NCBI GenBank assembly: GCA_947044405.1
Contig: CAMRHE010000168.1
Location: 1,867,001-1,931,000 of the forward strand
DNA: 64,000 nucleotides
Direction of reading: 5' to 3'
Source: Leptodactylus fallax
Lineage: Eukaryota > Chordata > Amphibia > Anura > Leptodactylidae
Below, piece after piece: positions 34,063 through 44,972 of the stretch. The notes beneath the pieces were generated by a model. It was not told the origin of the DNA, ran no database searches, and saw only the letters and a program-made list of their open reading frames with translations. Position 1 is the stretch's first letter; each line of letters starts with the position of its first letter. Position numbers and translations under genes: made by a program.

Positions 34063-35118
34063 ATGGTGCTTAAGTTGGCCTCTCTCAATGTCCGTGGCCT
34101 CAATAGCCCACAGAAGCGTACGTACATCTGGAAGGAGGCTCTCTCACTTTCTGCAGACGTGTTTTGTGCACAAGAAACTCACCTTGTACAAAAGGACGCC
34201 TTCAGGCTAAAACATCCCTCCTTCCCTGTGATCTGCCATGCACACCACCGATCAAAAAAACGTGGAGTCCTTGTCGCCTTCAGAGACTCTGTGGCATTCT
34301 CCTTGACAGCACAAAGAACGGACCCCCAAGGCAGATTCCTCATCATTGTTTGCCTCCTCAACAATGCCCCGTATACAATAGTCAATGTATACGCTCCACA
34401 CCGAAAGACCCTGGCATTTCTGCATAAAGTCCGACGACAAATTCAAGATATCCAACAAGGTGCATTAATAATTTGTGGAGACTTTAACAACATAATGGAC
34501 CCTTCTCTGGATTCGACCAACACCAGTAGGGAGAGAACCTACTGCCTGCACCAATTTCCGTATAATGAAAATCTCCATGATATATGGCGCGCACATCATG
34601 TGGACGAAAGGGACTATACCTATTTCTCAGCAGTCCATTGCTCCTGTTCCCACACCGACATGTTCATGTTAGACCTTCCAACCCTGATGAGTTCCATAAA
34701 ATCTACAATTGAATCAATCACTTGGTCTGACCACGCAGCCATTACTCTCACTATAGAGGAAAAGACACCACCTTCCGCTACTAGACTCTGGAGAAATAAC
34801 ACTTACCTCATGAGTCATCCTAATTATCGCCCGATAATAGAAAAAGACCTCCAGGATTATTTCCAGACAAACTCCACCTCTACCGATGACCCCTATACTC
34901 TCTGGAACGCTCATAAAGCGTACATCCGTGGCACACTTATAAAAATAGCACATGGGAATACAAAAGAACAACAGAAAGCAATTAAGGAGGCAATGTCTAC
35001 ACTTCGTACTGTAGAAGCTGCAAAAAAAGTAACCCTAATCCGACTACTTCGGAACAACTCAGCCAGGTTAGACAGCATCTACGTCTCCTTCTTCTACAAG
35101 ACTACGAAAAAGCTCTGA
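34063..35118 (+). pseudogene. L1 ORF2, apurinic-type endonuclease
   Basis: Begins MVLKLASLNVRGLNSPQKR with the conserved Asn (LNVRGL), FCAQETHLVQKD with Glu, YTIVNVYAPHRK, LIICGDFNNIMDPSLDST with GDFN, and SITWSDHAAITLTIEE with the terminal Asp-His. Also a desert region up to KKL at 35118, where a TGA ends the frame shortly before the RT. One or two base changes near 35118-35166 separate it from the RT. The enzyme nicks target DNA to prime reverse transcription. Confidence 0.92.
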
Positions 35119-35166
35119 AAAAAATCTAAAGCTCGATTTTACTCCCAAAGCAACAAAGCCGGCAGA

Positions 35167-36252
35167 TTGTTGGCTAGACAACTACGAGCAAGAGCAGCTA
35201 AATCAAGGATCCCATATATCAAGCATCCTATAACCAAAGTGCAATTAACAGACCCGAGAGACATCGCCAATTCCTTTAAAGATTATTACGCACAACTTTA
35301 TAATCTACAAGAGCATACTCCTCTCCCACCAGATCATTCCACCTTGGTGTCCGGCTTCTTAAGCAACCTACAGTTACAAGGCCTGACAGACGAACATCTC
35401 TCGGCCCAAAACACCCCTATCACTCTTCCAGAGGTACTAAAAACCATACAGTCCTTACCTAAGAGCAAATCCCCAGGGCCAGATGGTTTCTCTAATGAGT
35501 ATCTAATTTACTTTCAACAAATACTCGCCCCATATCTCATGAACTTCTTCAACCACGCTATGTCAGGTGCACCGCTTCCACACGAATCCCTGGCGGCATT
35601 AATTATCACCCTTCCTAAACCCGGCAAACCAGCTGATGTACCGCAGAATTTCAGACCAATCTCGCTGCTAAACTTGGACCTCAAGCTCTATGCGAAGATC
35701 TTAGCAGCTCGGCTGGCTCCCATTCTCCCAGATTTAGTTGGCGTGGATCAAGTGGGCTTCATTAAGGGTCGCCAGGCTCCAGATAACACCAGACGTGTCC
35801 TCCATCTGATAGATCTGCTAGAACGCAGGAGGACTCCAGCCCTGATGGTCACCTTGGATGCCGAGAAGGCGTTTGACTGGATTAACTGGTCCTTCGCCTT
35901 TTCTGTCCTGCAGAGAATGCGATTCTCTGGCCCTATCCTCACTGCTATATCCAATCTGTATTCCTCTCCATCGGCCAGAGTGTTTACCAATAGTACACTG
36001 TCGGATAGCTTTACTATAAGGAATGGAATGAGACAGGGATGCCCCCTCTCTCCCTTGATTTTTATACTCACCATTGAGCCATTGGCGAAGACCCTGAGGC
36101 AAAGCGACAGAGTTCAAGGAGTAAAAATCTTGGATTCATCCCATCTCATCTCCCTCTACGCAGATGACATCATATTGTCCCTGTCACCCAGAAACCTCTC
36201 TGTCAGCTGCTATCGGAATTCTCAAAGAATATGGAGCCCTCTCCTTTTATAA
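35167..36252 (+). pseudogene. L1 ORF2, reverse transcriptase
   Basis: Domain blocks in order: KSKSPGPDGFSNEYLIYFQQ, ITLPKPGKPADVPQNFRPIS, LNLDLKLYAKILAARLAPIL, DQVGFIKGRQAPDNTRRVLH, MVTLDAEKAFDWINWSF (block A), GMRQGCPLSPLIFILTIEPL (block B) and HLISLYADDIILSL (block C with YADD, near 36155). The frame is lost just after the YADD block near 36205. Primes on nicked target DNA. Confidence 0.94.
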
Positions 36253-37819
36253 AATTAATGAGTCTAAAACACAAATCCTCCCTTTGGGCGTCCCCAAGCC
36301 ACTTCTGGAACAGCTCAAGGAGGAGTTTCCTTGATTGGAGGTCGACAGATCTGGATTACCTGGGAATAAAGATCACTCCCTCAATTACACAAGTGGCCAA
36401 AGCCAATTATATGCATCGACTGATCTCGAGAAAGAGTTCCAATCTTACTCAAAACATACCCTGTCATGGCTAGGCAGGATATCTGCCTTTCAAATGATGC
36501 TGCTTCCAAAAATCTTATACTTATTCAGAACTATTCCTGTAGCTCCCCCTCTTATATTCCTCCAGAAAACTAACGCTATGCTCAACAAGCTTATCTGGAA
36601 TTCCAAGAAACCAAGACTCCCATCTTCTATTCTACACAGGAAACGGGGAGTGGGAGGTTTGGGAGTACCAAACATCTATGATTACTATATGGCCTCACAC
36701 CTTTCTACTCTAAAGGACTGGTGGCACAACAACACCCACAAATCCTGGATACGTATCGAGTCTTATATGATACCACAACACAACCTCAAATCTTGGCTTC
36801 TCTACTCCCTCTGGACTGAGGTGGTACCTTCACTCACGTCTCCAATTCTAAAACACCTTACAGACAGCTGGCGACATATCCACCACTCTACAGGAAAGAA
36901 GCAGTCACTAAACGTTAAGCGGGCCCCGATTGAATTCTTGGAGTTAGCAATTCTGGATCTCAACTTATCCATCTGGAAATCGTCGGGTATCACCTCTATC
37001 TCACAGATGTGGAGTGAAGAATCGTTGATCCCATTCCAGTCTCTACAATCCACCTTCTCCCTACCCTCCACTTGCTTCTTTACATACCTGAGAATCAAGC
37101 ACTTCCTATCCTCCAACCACAACAAACAAATTCTGTATAATAAATCTCTGTTGGACCTTCTCAAAATTCCCAATCGAGCCACCAAGACTCTCAGCTCCAT
37201 CTACAACACTATAGGCTCTAAAGACCGTCTGGTCAAATCTACTCCATTACTTAGCTGGGAAACGCAACTTCATCAATACTCGGTCATACAATGGCAGAAA
37301 GCGTTGGCCTTCACGAAGAAGACCTTCCGGTGTACGACTCACTATGAAACCACTGTCAAAATTCTCCTCCACTGGTACTATACCCCAGAGTGACTTCACC
37401 GAATATACCCGCAGACTTCGAACTCCTGTTGGAGGGGATGTGGTGAGAAAGGAACTCTAATCCATTTATTGTGGACATGTCCCCAAGTGGGGCCATACTG
37501 GCAGGACGTCTTCCAGTGGATTTCTTCTCTGGTGGGATACTCCATACCCCCCTCACCAGCTTTGGCACTCCTAATCCTGCAGATCGACTCTTTCCCAGCG
37601 GTACATAGAGTGTTGATTGGACATGCCTTATTGTCAGCGTCACTGGCTCTTCTACGCAACTGGAAGTCTGCTAACATCCCATCCAGAGGAGACCTAGTGA
37701 CCATGGTGGAACTGACCTACCAACATGAAAGAATTCTTTCCCATGGCGTTCTTGGGGACAACCAATTCCAAAAGAACTGGCTTCCGTGGACATTAAAGGC
37801 CCATCTGCATCGGCCGTAA
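36253..37819 (+). pseudogene. L1 ORF2, thumb and C-terminal domain
   Basis: Two frames: 36335-37393 (YLGIKITPS, WLGRISAFQMMLLPKILYLF, GGLGVPNIYDYYMASHLSTL) and 37396-37819 with a Cys-rich segment (SCWRGCGEKGTLIHLLWTCP, near 37425-37480) and PYWQDVFQWISSLVG. The CWxGC...GTLxHxxWxCP pattern is the C-terminal Cys motif of L1/Tx1 LINEs. Frame breaks at about 36300 and 37395. Confidence 0.9.
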
Positions 37820-38078
37820 ACCCGGCTGTGCCGCCCTTAGAAGATCATAACTAACATTACTGTCACCTCTTGTTGCTTTATACCCGTATAAACCTCCTTA
37901 TTCTATCCTAATAACCCAACAACTCTTAGACAACTAACATATCTCCCTGCATATTAGTACCCTGTTTATTCTATGTTTATTTTGACTTATAGCTACTTCA
38001 GTAGATTATTTGATAATGCTTTCTTGAATGTTGTAACTTGACCTTATAAAAATCTTAATAAAACTGATTGAATGGAAA

Positions 38079-38718
38079 TCTCCAAATATAATGGAAGAAG
38101 CTGAAAATGTACTAATAAAACAAATAGATGAGGCCACAAAGCACAATAAAGTCATTATTATGGGGGGATTTCAACTACCCAGATATCAACTGGGAGGCAG
38201 AAACCTGCAGGTCCAACAAAGGGAGCAGGTTTTTGTCAGTAATAAAAGACAATTACCTATCGCAACTAGTGCAGGACCCAACAAGAGGCGAGGCACTTTT
38301 AGACCTAATTTTAACAAATGAACCTGAAACATTGTCAAAAGTGGAGGTTGGGGGTCATCTTGGTAATAGTGACCACAACATAATAAGTTGTCTTGTACAC
38401 ACTAAAAAAATGTTCAGTAGAGGGGGAACAAAGACACTAAACTTCAGGAAGGCCAATGTTAACCAGCTGAGAGAGGAGATTAGCAGCATAAACTGGGACA
38501 ATGTCCTCAAAGTGACCGGAACACAAACAAAATGGGACATTTTAAAAAGCCTTCTAAATAGGACCACTAAAAAACATATACCTTATGGGAATAAGTGGGC
38601 CAGAAATCATAGAAAACCAATATGGCTAACTAAAACAGTAAGGAGTGCAATGAGGGATAAAGAGGAAGCATTTAAAGTGCTAAAAAAAGAAAGTAGTGAC
38701 AGCATTAAAAAACTATAA
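38079..38718 (+). pseudogene. CR1 ORF2 endonuclease, C-terminal part
   Basis: Resumes the CR1 after the target-site duplication: SPNIMEEAENVLIKQIDEA, then after a one-base break GDFNYPDINWEAETCRSNKG (near 38170), LLDLILTNEPETLSKVEVGG and HLGNSDHNIISCLV with the conserved Asp-His pair of the endonuclease. The linker to the RT follows (KANVNQLREEISSINWDNVL). The frame ends near 38718. Confidence 0.9.
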
Positions 38719-39503
38719 AGAGAAAAATAAACTGTGTAAAAGAACTAAAGGAGGCAAAGATCAAGGCTGGGAGAAAAATTGCCAAGGAAAGTAAAAATAA
38801 TCCAAAATTATTCTTTAATTACATAAATAACAAGAGAATAAAAACTGACAATGTGGGCCCTCTCAAAAATAATCTGGGTGTAATGGTGGAGGAGGATGAG
38901 GAAAAAGCACAACTATTAAATGCCTTCTTCTCTATGGTGTTTACACAGGAAAATCCAATGACCAGCAACATGATTAGGGGTAATGTTAACTCTCCATTAA
39001 ATGTCAACTGTTTAACTCAGGAGGAAGTGCAGTGCCGCCTTCAAAACACTAAAATAGATAAATCACCAGGTCCAGATGGCATACACCCCCGAGTTCTGAG
39101 GGAATTATGCATGGTGATAGACAGACTCTTATATCTAATATTTAAGGACTCAGTAATGACTGGGTCTGTTCCACTTGATTGGCGCATAGCAAATGTGGTG
39201 CCAATTTTCAAAAAGGGGTCTAAAAGTGAGCCTGGAAACTATAGGCCAGTAAGTTTGACTTCTGTGGTGGGTAAGATATTTGAGAGCTTTCTAAGAGATG
39301 CTATCCTGGAGTACCTCAATGTAAATAATCTTATAAAACCCATTCAGCATGGTTTTATGAGGAATCGGTCCTGTCAGACTAATCTGATCCGCTTCTATGG
39401 AGAGGTAAGTTCAAGACTAGACATGGGTAATGCAGTGGACGTGGTGTATCTGGACTTTTCAAAGGCTTTTGATACTGTACTACATAAAAGGTTGGTATGC
39501 TAA
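38719..39503 (+). pseudogene. CR1 ORF2 reverse transcriptase, N-terminal blocks
   Basis: LNAFFSMVFTQENPM, KIDKSPGPDGIHPRVLRELC, PLDWRIANVVPIFKKGSKSE, NYRPVSLTSVVGKIFESFLR, QHGFMRNRSCQTNLIRFYGE and DVVYLDFSKAFDTVLHKRLV (block A). A TAA follows Lys-Arg-Leu-Val-Cys at 39501; the chain continues in the same frame after it. A stretch with stops (38720-38850) precedes it. Confidence 0.92.
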
Positions 39504-40524
39504 ATGAGAATGTTGAGACTGGGCGAAAACATATGCATTTGGGTTCGCAACTGGCTCACTGATAGGAGACAGAGGGTGCTTATTAATGGTAAATATTCAG
39601 ACTGGGTAACAGTCACCAGTGGGGTGCCACAGGGGTCAGTATTGGGCCCTCTCCTGTTTAATATCTTTATTAATGACCTGGTAGACTGTTTGCAAAGCAG
39701 GGTGTCCATATTTGCAGATGATACAAAACTTTGTAAGGTAATCAAAAAAAAAGGAGGATAGTAGAATATTACAAGGGGATCTAAGGAAGCTGGAAGCATG
39801 GGCCGAGACTTGGCAAATGAAGTTTAATATTGACAAATGTAAGGTTATGCATTTTGGTCGACGAAATAAAATGTATGATTATGTACTTAATAGTAAATTA
39901 CTGGGTAAAACTGCCAATGAAAAAGACTTGGGGATTGTGATGGACAATAAGCTTACCTTTAGTGACCAGTGCCAGGCAGCTGCTGCCAAGGCAAATAAAA
40001 TTATTGGATGCATCAAAAGAGGTATAGATTCTCATGACAAGAACATAGTTATGCCTCTATACAAATCACTGGTACGGCCACACTTAGACTATTGTGCACA
40101 ATTCTGGGCCCCAGTATACAAGAAAGACAATATCGAACTAGAAAGAGTGCAAAGAAGGGCAACCAAAATTATTAGGGGAATGGGTGGATTGGAGTAAAAC
40201 GATAGATTAACAAACTTCAGTTTAGAGAAAAGACATCTACGGGGAGATCTAATAACAATGTACAAATACATGTAGGGACAGCACAAAGAACTTTCTAATG
40301 ATCTTTTTACCCCTAGGCCAGTGACAGTGACAAGGGGACATCCACTACGACTGGAGGAGAGAAAGTTTCACCAGCAACATAGAAGAGGATTTTTTACAGT
40401 AAGAACAACAAGGCTATGGAACTCTCTGCCCCAGGAGGTGGTGATGGTGGAGTCACTGAACAAGTTCAAAGAGGGCCTGGATGCCTTTCTTGAACAGAAC
40501 AACATTGCAGGTTATGGGTTTTAG
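39504..40524 (+). pseudogene. CR1 ORF2 reverse transcriptase, C-terminal blocks
   Basis: ICIWVRNWLTDRRQRVLING, VTSGVPQGSVLGPLLFNIFI (block B) and SRVSIFADDTKLCKVI (block C, FADD near 39712). After a frame break in an A run at 39746: MKFNIDKCKVMHFGRRNKMY, LGIVMDNKLTFSDQC, LVRPHLDYCAQFWAPVYKKD and RVQRRATKIIRG; after another near 40197: FFTVRTTRLWNSLPQEVV and the end of the protein. These are the regular CR1/L2-group landmarks. Confidence 0.92.
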
Positions 40525-40690
40525 ATTTTAAGGACATGTTGATCCATGAAATGGGGCAATTGGCATAAGCCTCATGGGGTTTTTTGCCTTCCTCTGGAAC
40601 AACACTGTAGGAGACTGAAGGGTTATAGGTTGGACTTGATGGACTGATGTCTTCATCCAACCTCATCTACTATGTAACTATGTAACTATG
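40525..40690 (+). other. CR1 3' UTR with hairpin and 8-bp tail repeats
   Basis: ggttggacttgatgga and atccaacc can form a hairpin just before the end; the tail is two and a half copies of tatgtaac. A 3' hairpin followed by an 8-bp microsatellite is what CR1 reverse transcriptases recognise. Confidence 0.8.
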
Positions 40691-40767
40691 AGTGAGAACC
40701 CTCCCTAGGGGATCTACTTGCTACGTCCCCATATTGTGCTGCTGTTGGACATAAGGGGAATCGTTGC

Positions 40768-40782
40768 TTATGTAGATAATCT
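40768..40782 (+). repeat. Target-site duplication, left of PLE pair
   Basis: ttatgtagataatct, identical to 49842-49856. The host sequence is the terminal repeat of a DIRS-related MITE, which resumes as gttttcccttagt after the second copy. Confidence 0.85.
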
Positions 40783-41480
40783 CTCACAGAAAATAAATGG
40801 TTTCAAACGATAAAACTTAACTTTTAATATTTTAAAATAAAAATTGCACAAAGGACGTCCACTAATCTACTGAAAGACACATCAATGTGGTCTGTGCCTG
40901 CCTATTCAAAGTTTATTCAGGATTTAAATGTTAGACAGTATTCACACTCTCCAACTTTCCACTGGACCTAGGGTGTAATAAGATACTTTCACCACCCTTA
41001 GACTAAGGTTATAGTATCACGGCTGCATCATACAACAGGTCAGTATTTTGTCAGTTGCTCTTAGTGCTAGGAAAACCCAAACACCTGGTCCCCACACACA
41101 CAATTTGTAAAGCCTCACTGACTAGACTCCTGCACAGCCATGATGTACCTCCACAACCCTAGTCTGTAGTATGTACATATGCCAGTAATCTAGGTACAGG
41201 TCACAGTAACTTCATTTCCTGTCATTAAAATGTTATAACCATAAGGGAAACTATAATATTCTGACCCTTATACTCAATAAACCCTTATATTGCAGCCATT
41301 ACTGATATCCCCTATGTTGACTCCAGGGATATACAGCTACCATTTCCATTAGTGACTCAAGTTCCACCAACTAATCTCCAGGCTAATCAGACTGCCCCAG
41401 TCTCCTGTCAGTCCTTCATGCCCCCAAGTGGTATGGCTTGTGGTCAACTAACTCAAAAATAGAAAATAGAAAATAAACTT

Positions 41481-41527
41481 GCTCTACGCGTTTCCCCTGT
41501 GTTATCTATATCAGGTTCATCAGGAGC
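41481..41527 (-). ncRNA. Hammerhead ribozyme motif, left PLE copy
   Basis: Exact inverted counterpart of 49057-49103; see that entry for the parts. It lies about 940 bp beyond the stop codon of the left copy's protein (in its 3' region). Confidence 0.75.
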
Positions 41528-42470
41528 CAATGCTAATAAACTTATCAGTTGGTCTAAGCTGCTATAAATATTTATCAAAAATGCAGTTACAACTGCAGTT
41601 CCTGGAGCACTGATGGTGTGCTCCAGTGTATAGAGTAGCCGACGCCACACTGAGCCTTGCCTGCTTTATAAAGGTCAGCCCATTCATTCGGTGCCACCTC
41701 CTTTCCTAATGCTGTCTGCAGTGAGCCCATAGAAATCACTAGCTCACTCCACCAATCACGCCTCCTAGGGGGTGTGTCCACCTCAGTCCTCTACTGTTTT
41801 CATGTGACTGCCGATCATGTGACCACTGAATGTAAACAATTACAGTGATCCAGCGCTAGACGGTGAATCTACTGATTCACATTTGATTTTCACCTCATCT
41901 ACACAGGCTGCTGATCATCTGGCTGCTGCGTCTCAGCCATTCCGATGATCAAGGGCCAACTGGTAATTTTGTATACTTAACCTCCATTCCTCCATATACC
42001 AGGTCATAAACCCAGAGGGGAGATATCCAAAACAGAGTTAAATCTGGATCCATAGTATCCTATCACAACCGTACTCTAAAGGAGTCGGAGGTTAGGTTTA
42101 ACCCCAGACCGTGACAGCGGATGGATCATAAATCTACCTATCATAGTTCACATACAGTGGGCTCTCCCTTATTGTTCCCCAAACTATAGATAACCTAACC
42201 ATCCCACTCAGATCCATTTGCATACCTCCTAATGGTCAATCCCTACAACTCTAACACTTTTCTATTTCTCAACCCTCTGATTGCGTACCAAAACTACCGT
42301 ACATCATAGCTACGACCCATCAATCACCACAACATTATATTGTAAATCGTACCTCACCACCTAGATTCAGGAAATGCAAAAGATAGCGGAAGAGAGACCC
42401 CTAAACGTCTACCCATCTAAATACGGGGCGATAAATGACACGATACACCTCCCATATTTCTCACCCCTAT

Positions 42471-44966
42471 TTATCTTTCTTCAATAAATGGCGCAAAGGA
42501 TATCAAATCATTGAGGCCTCTAGGTTTGACACAGTTAAACCTAAATATCCATTCCGCTTCCTTCCTCAAAATTGCCCTATCCCAATCTCCTCCTCGTGGT
42601 GATTTGCGTACTAACTCAATGCCCTGAAATCTCAATGTAGATGGGTCACCTCCATGTTTGCCCCAGAAATGTAAACTCAGGGGACGTTCTTCTCTCCTGT
42701 TGATATATCCAACATGATCTAATATCCTACGACGTAATTCCCTTTTCGTTTTACCCACGTAGTTCACTGGGCATGGACAGGATGCGACATATACCACACC
42801 CACAGAGCGGCAATTAATGAAATCTCTCGTATAATATTTTTTACCCGTAGCTGCCGCCGTAACTTCACGTCCCTTCAAAATAAATTCACAGGCCCTACAA
42901 CCACCACACCTAAATGTGCCTGCCGGTCTTTCACTCCCCAACCAGGTACCCCCAGACTCCTCTGATTCCAGATGACTATGAACTAGTCTGTCTCTGAGGT
43001 TACGGCCTCTTATGTAGGTGATTGATGGATATTCAGATACCCTATCCCTTAAATCAGGGTCCTGTTGCAGGATATCCCAATATGACCTCAATATGTCAAC
43101 CACCATTCTGGAACCTTGATCAAATGTCCCGATTAATCTAATGATGTTTTGGGGAGGCGGTTCATCTTTTGGTATAAGTAATCTTTGTCTGTCACATTCT
43201 GTCGCAAAACGTCTAGCATCCTGGAGCACATTTATCGGGTACCCTCGACTCCTAAATCTTTGTTCTAATAACTGAGATTGAGCATTAAATTCCTGGACCG
43301 AAGAACAGTTTCTGCGTACACGTAAAAACTGTCCCTTGGGGATCCCACTACGAAGTGGTCTCGGATGGGAGCTTTCCCACCTCAAGAGATTGTTTGTTGC
43401 TGTCTCCTTACGATACAAAGTGGTGGATATATTCCCATCACTCCCAATTGATATACTAAGGTCCAGGAAATTAATATTGTTTTGACTGATGGTCGCTGTG
43501 AATTTCAAGTTCAAATCATTAATGTTCAATTTCCTCACAAACTCCCAGAAACATTCCACTGAGCCAGTCCATATTAACAATATGTCATCAATATATCTGA
43601 GCCATAGGAGGATGTGTCTAGTCCATTCCTCCCATGCCTCAGAAAAGACGTGACGCTCCTCCCACCACCCCAAGAACAAGTTGGCATATGTCGGGGATGC
43701 AGGGCTGCCCATGGCAGAACCCTGCAACTGGTGGAAGAAGCGTCTATTGAACGTAAATACATTCCGAGTCAGGATAAATCTCATCAGTTCCATGACCAAC
43801 TGATTATGGGAATCCATGTGTAGGCCCCTCATATGTAGGAAATACTCCACAGCCCCACACCCCAATTCATGGGGTATGGAGCTGTATAACGCCTCCACGT
43901 CCAGGCTTGCCAATGATGAATTAGCTGTAACCTGTACTCCCTCAAGGTGCCTCAAAACGTCCATCGTGTCCCGGACATACGACGGCAGGGCCAGCACAAA
44001 TGGACGCAAGATCTTATCCACGTAAGCGCTGGCCCCTTCAGTTATGCCGCCGATGCCCGAGACAATTGGACGCCCCTTAAGGGGGGGATACCCCTTGTGC
44101 ACCTTGGGGAGACAGTAGAAGGTAGCCAAACGTGGAAATTTAGGGCACATGAACTCCCATTCCTTCCTACTGATAAGACCATTCTGTCTTGCCTCATCCA
44201 GAATGGTACGCAGTTCAATCATGTAATCTGATGTAGGATCAACACACAAGATCTCATAATTATCCCGTATAGAGAGGATGTCCATGCACATCATCACATA
44301 TTCATCCCTATTCATGATCACAATGTTGCCCCCCTTATCGGAGGGCTTAATAACAATGGACCTATCCCTCTCTAAATTCAATAGTGCCTTCATCTCTGGG
44401 GAAGTCAAGTTCATTTTGTTTCGCTGAGGGATCGTCAACTCCGATAATCTCCCCACTACCATTCTCTCAAAAATATCAATAACTGATGTATCACACGGCG
44501 GGGGAGTAGCTGTACTCCTCAAATGGAGATCTGTAAAGGGACCCGGACCCGTAAGGCCCTCACCCTCATTAGACAATTCTTCCAAAATATCTAGGCCTTG
44601 AAGATCCTCAACTTCCAGACCTAATTCACTAGACCGTCTCTGTTCTATAATTGCCATAAACTTAGACCAGCGTAACTTTCTGGTAAATAAAGCCACATCT
44701 TTAACCCATGAGAACAGATCAAATCGAGTTGCAGGCACAAAGGATAGTCCTTTAGATAACATATGTGACTCTGCATCAGTTAGAACATGTGATGACAAAT
44801 TGATAATTTGCATCTCATCCTCACTGGACTGAATTAAATGGGAATCAGTGGTGGGCCCATGTGATCTCACTGGGTTTCTGTACGGCCCCGCAATAGATAT
44901 TGAGTTATTGGGGCCCTTGGGATAAAAAACCGGTTGCTCCCTGATTTCTCCCTGTTGGAATTCCAC
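42471..44966 (-). CDS. Penelope-like RT/GIY-YIG protein, left copy
   Basis: 831 codons, open to a stop at 42471. Same domains as the right copy: RT blocks (IVIKPSDKGGNIVIMNRDEY, TFYCLPKVHKGYPPLKGRPI, LASLDVEALYSSIPHELG, GSAMGSPASPTYANLFLGWW, LRYIDDILLIWTGS, NINFLDLSIS), a Cys segment (RCGGCRACEF) and GIY-YIG (VVYVASCPCPVNYVGKTKRE with the downstream RRILDH and EAEWIF). It begins right at the arm junction (EFQQGEIREQPV), so the N-terminal third of the usual protein is missing. RT with a GIY-YIG nuclease is the hallmark of PLEs. Five amino-acid differences from the right copy were seen, for example Gly/Val in DLQxLDIL and Phe/Tyr in NRRxFHQ. Confidence 0.96.
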   Translation of the reverse strand: MEFQQGEIREQPVFYPKGPNNSISIAGPYRNPVRSHGPTTDSHLIQSSEDEMQIINLSSHVLTDAESHMLSKGLSFVPATRFDLFSWVKDVALFTRKLRWSKFMAIIEQRRSSELGLEVEDLQGLDILEELSNEGEGLTGPGPFTDLHLRSTATPPPCDTSVIDIFERMVVGRLSELTIPQRNKMNLTSPEMKALLNLERDRSIVIKPSDKGGNIVIMNRDEYVMMCMDILSIRDNYEILCVDPTSDYMIELRTILDEARQNGLISRKEWEFMCPKFPRLATFYCLPKVHKGYPPLKGRPIVSGIGGITEGASAYVDKILRPFVLALPSYVRDTMDVLRHLEGVQVTANSSLASLDVEALYSSIPHELGCGAVEYFLHMRGLHMDSHNQLVMELMRFILTRNVFTFNRRFFHQLQGSAMGSPASPTYANLFLGWWEERHVFSEAWEEWTRHILLWLRYIDDILLIWTGSVECFWEFVRKLNINDLNLKFTATISQNNINFLDLSISIGSDGNISTTLYRKETATNNLLRWESSHPRPLRSGIPKGQFLRVRRNCSSVQEFNAQSQLLEQRFRSRGYPINVLQDARRFATECDRQRLLIPKDEPPPQNIIRLIGTFDQGSRMVVDILRSYWDILQQDPDLRDRVSEYPSITYIRGRNLRDRLVHSHLESEESGGTWLGSERPAGTFRCGGCRACEFILKGREVTAAATGKKYYTRDFINCRSVGVVYVASCPCPVNYVGKTKRELRRRILDHVGYINRREERPLSLHFWGKHGGDPSTLRFQGIELVRKSPRGGDWDRAILRKEAEWIFRFNCVKPRGLNDLISFAPFIEER

Positions 44967-44972
44967 TAGTGG

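Larger units (their letters stand above)
31637..38078 (+). mobile_element. L1/Tx1-type LINE, near full length
   Basis: About 6,442 bp inserted in the CR1 endonuclease, flanked by tctccaaatat at 31626-31636 and again at 38079-38089. It starts gggggcgtggctagccggcg, has a 950-bp GC-rich 5' UTR, ORF1, ORF2 and a short 3' UTR with aataaa at about 38058 and a tail that is not poly(A). ORF1 is open. ORF2 has about three frame breaks. The 5' UTR start and the duplicated target indicate a complete insertion. Confidence 0.92.
29841..40690 (+). mobile_element. CR1-type LINE, split by an L1
   Basis: Full order visible: two 5' monomers (29841-30403), ORF1 with a zinc-type N-terminus and an esterase domain, ORF2 with endonuclease, RT and C-terminus, then a 3' end with a short hairpin (aggttggact...catccaacct) and a tail of tatgtaac repeats at 40671-40690. 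The endonuclease is interrupted by an L1/Tx1 at 31637-38078; removing that would leave about 4.4 kb. Several frameshifts; not active now. Confidence 0.88.
29131..40760 (+). mobile_element. DIRS-like element with inverted terminal repeats, host of a nest
   Basis: Ends ttccccttacgtccaacagc (29131) and, in reverse complement, ttccccttatgtccaacagc (ending 40760); the match continues through agcacaatatgggg. Its own sequence is about 29131-29840 and 40691-40760. It encodes the C-terminal part of a tyrosine recombinase. RT and RNase H of its own are absent, so it is an internally deleted copy. A CR1 LINE occupies the rest. A 260-bp relative (MITE-sized) lies at 49857-50099 and shares aggacaggcggaatttttaa and the following 100 bp. 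Confidence 0.65.
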
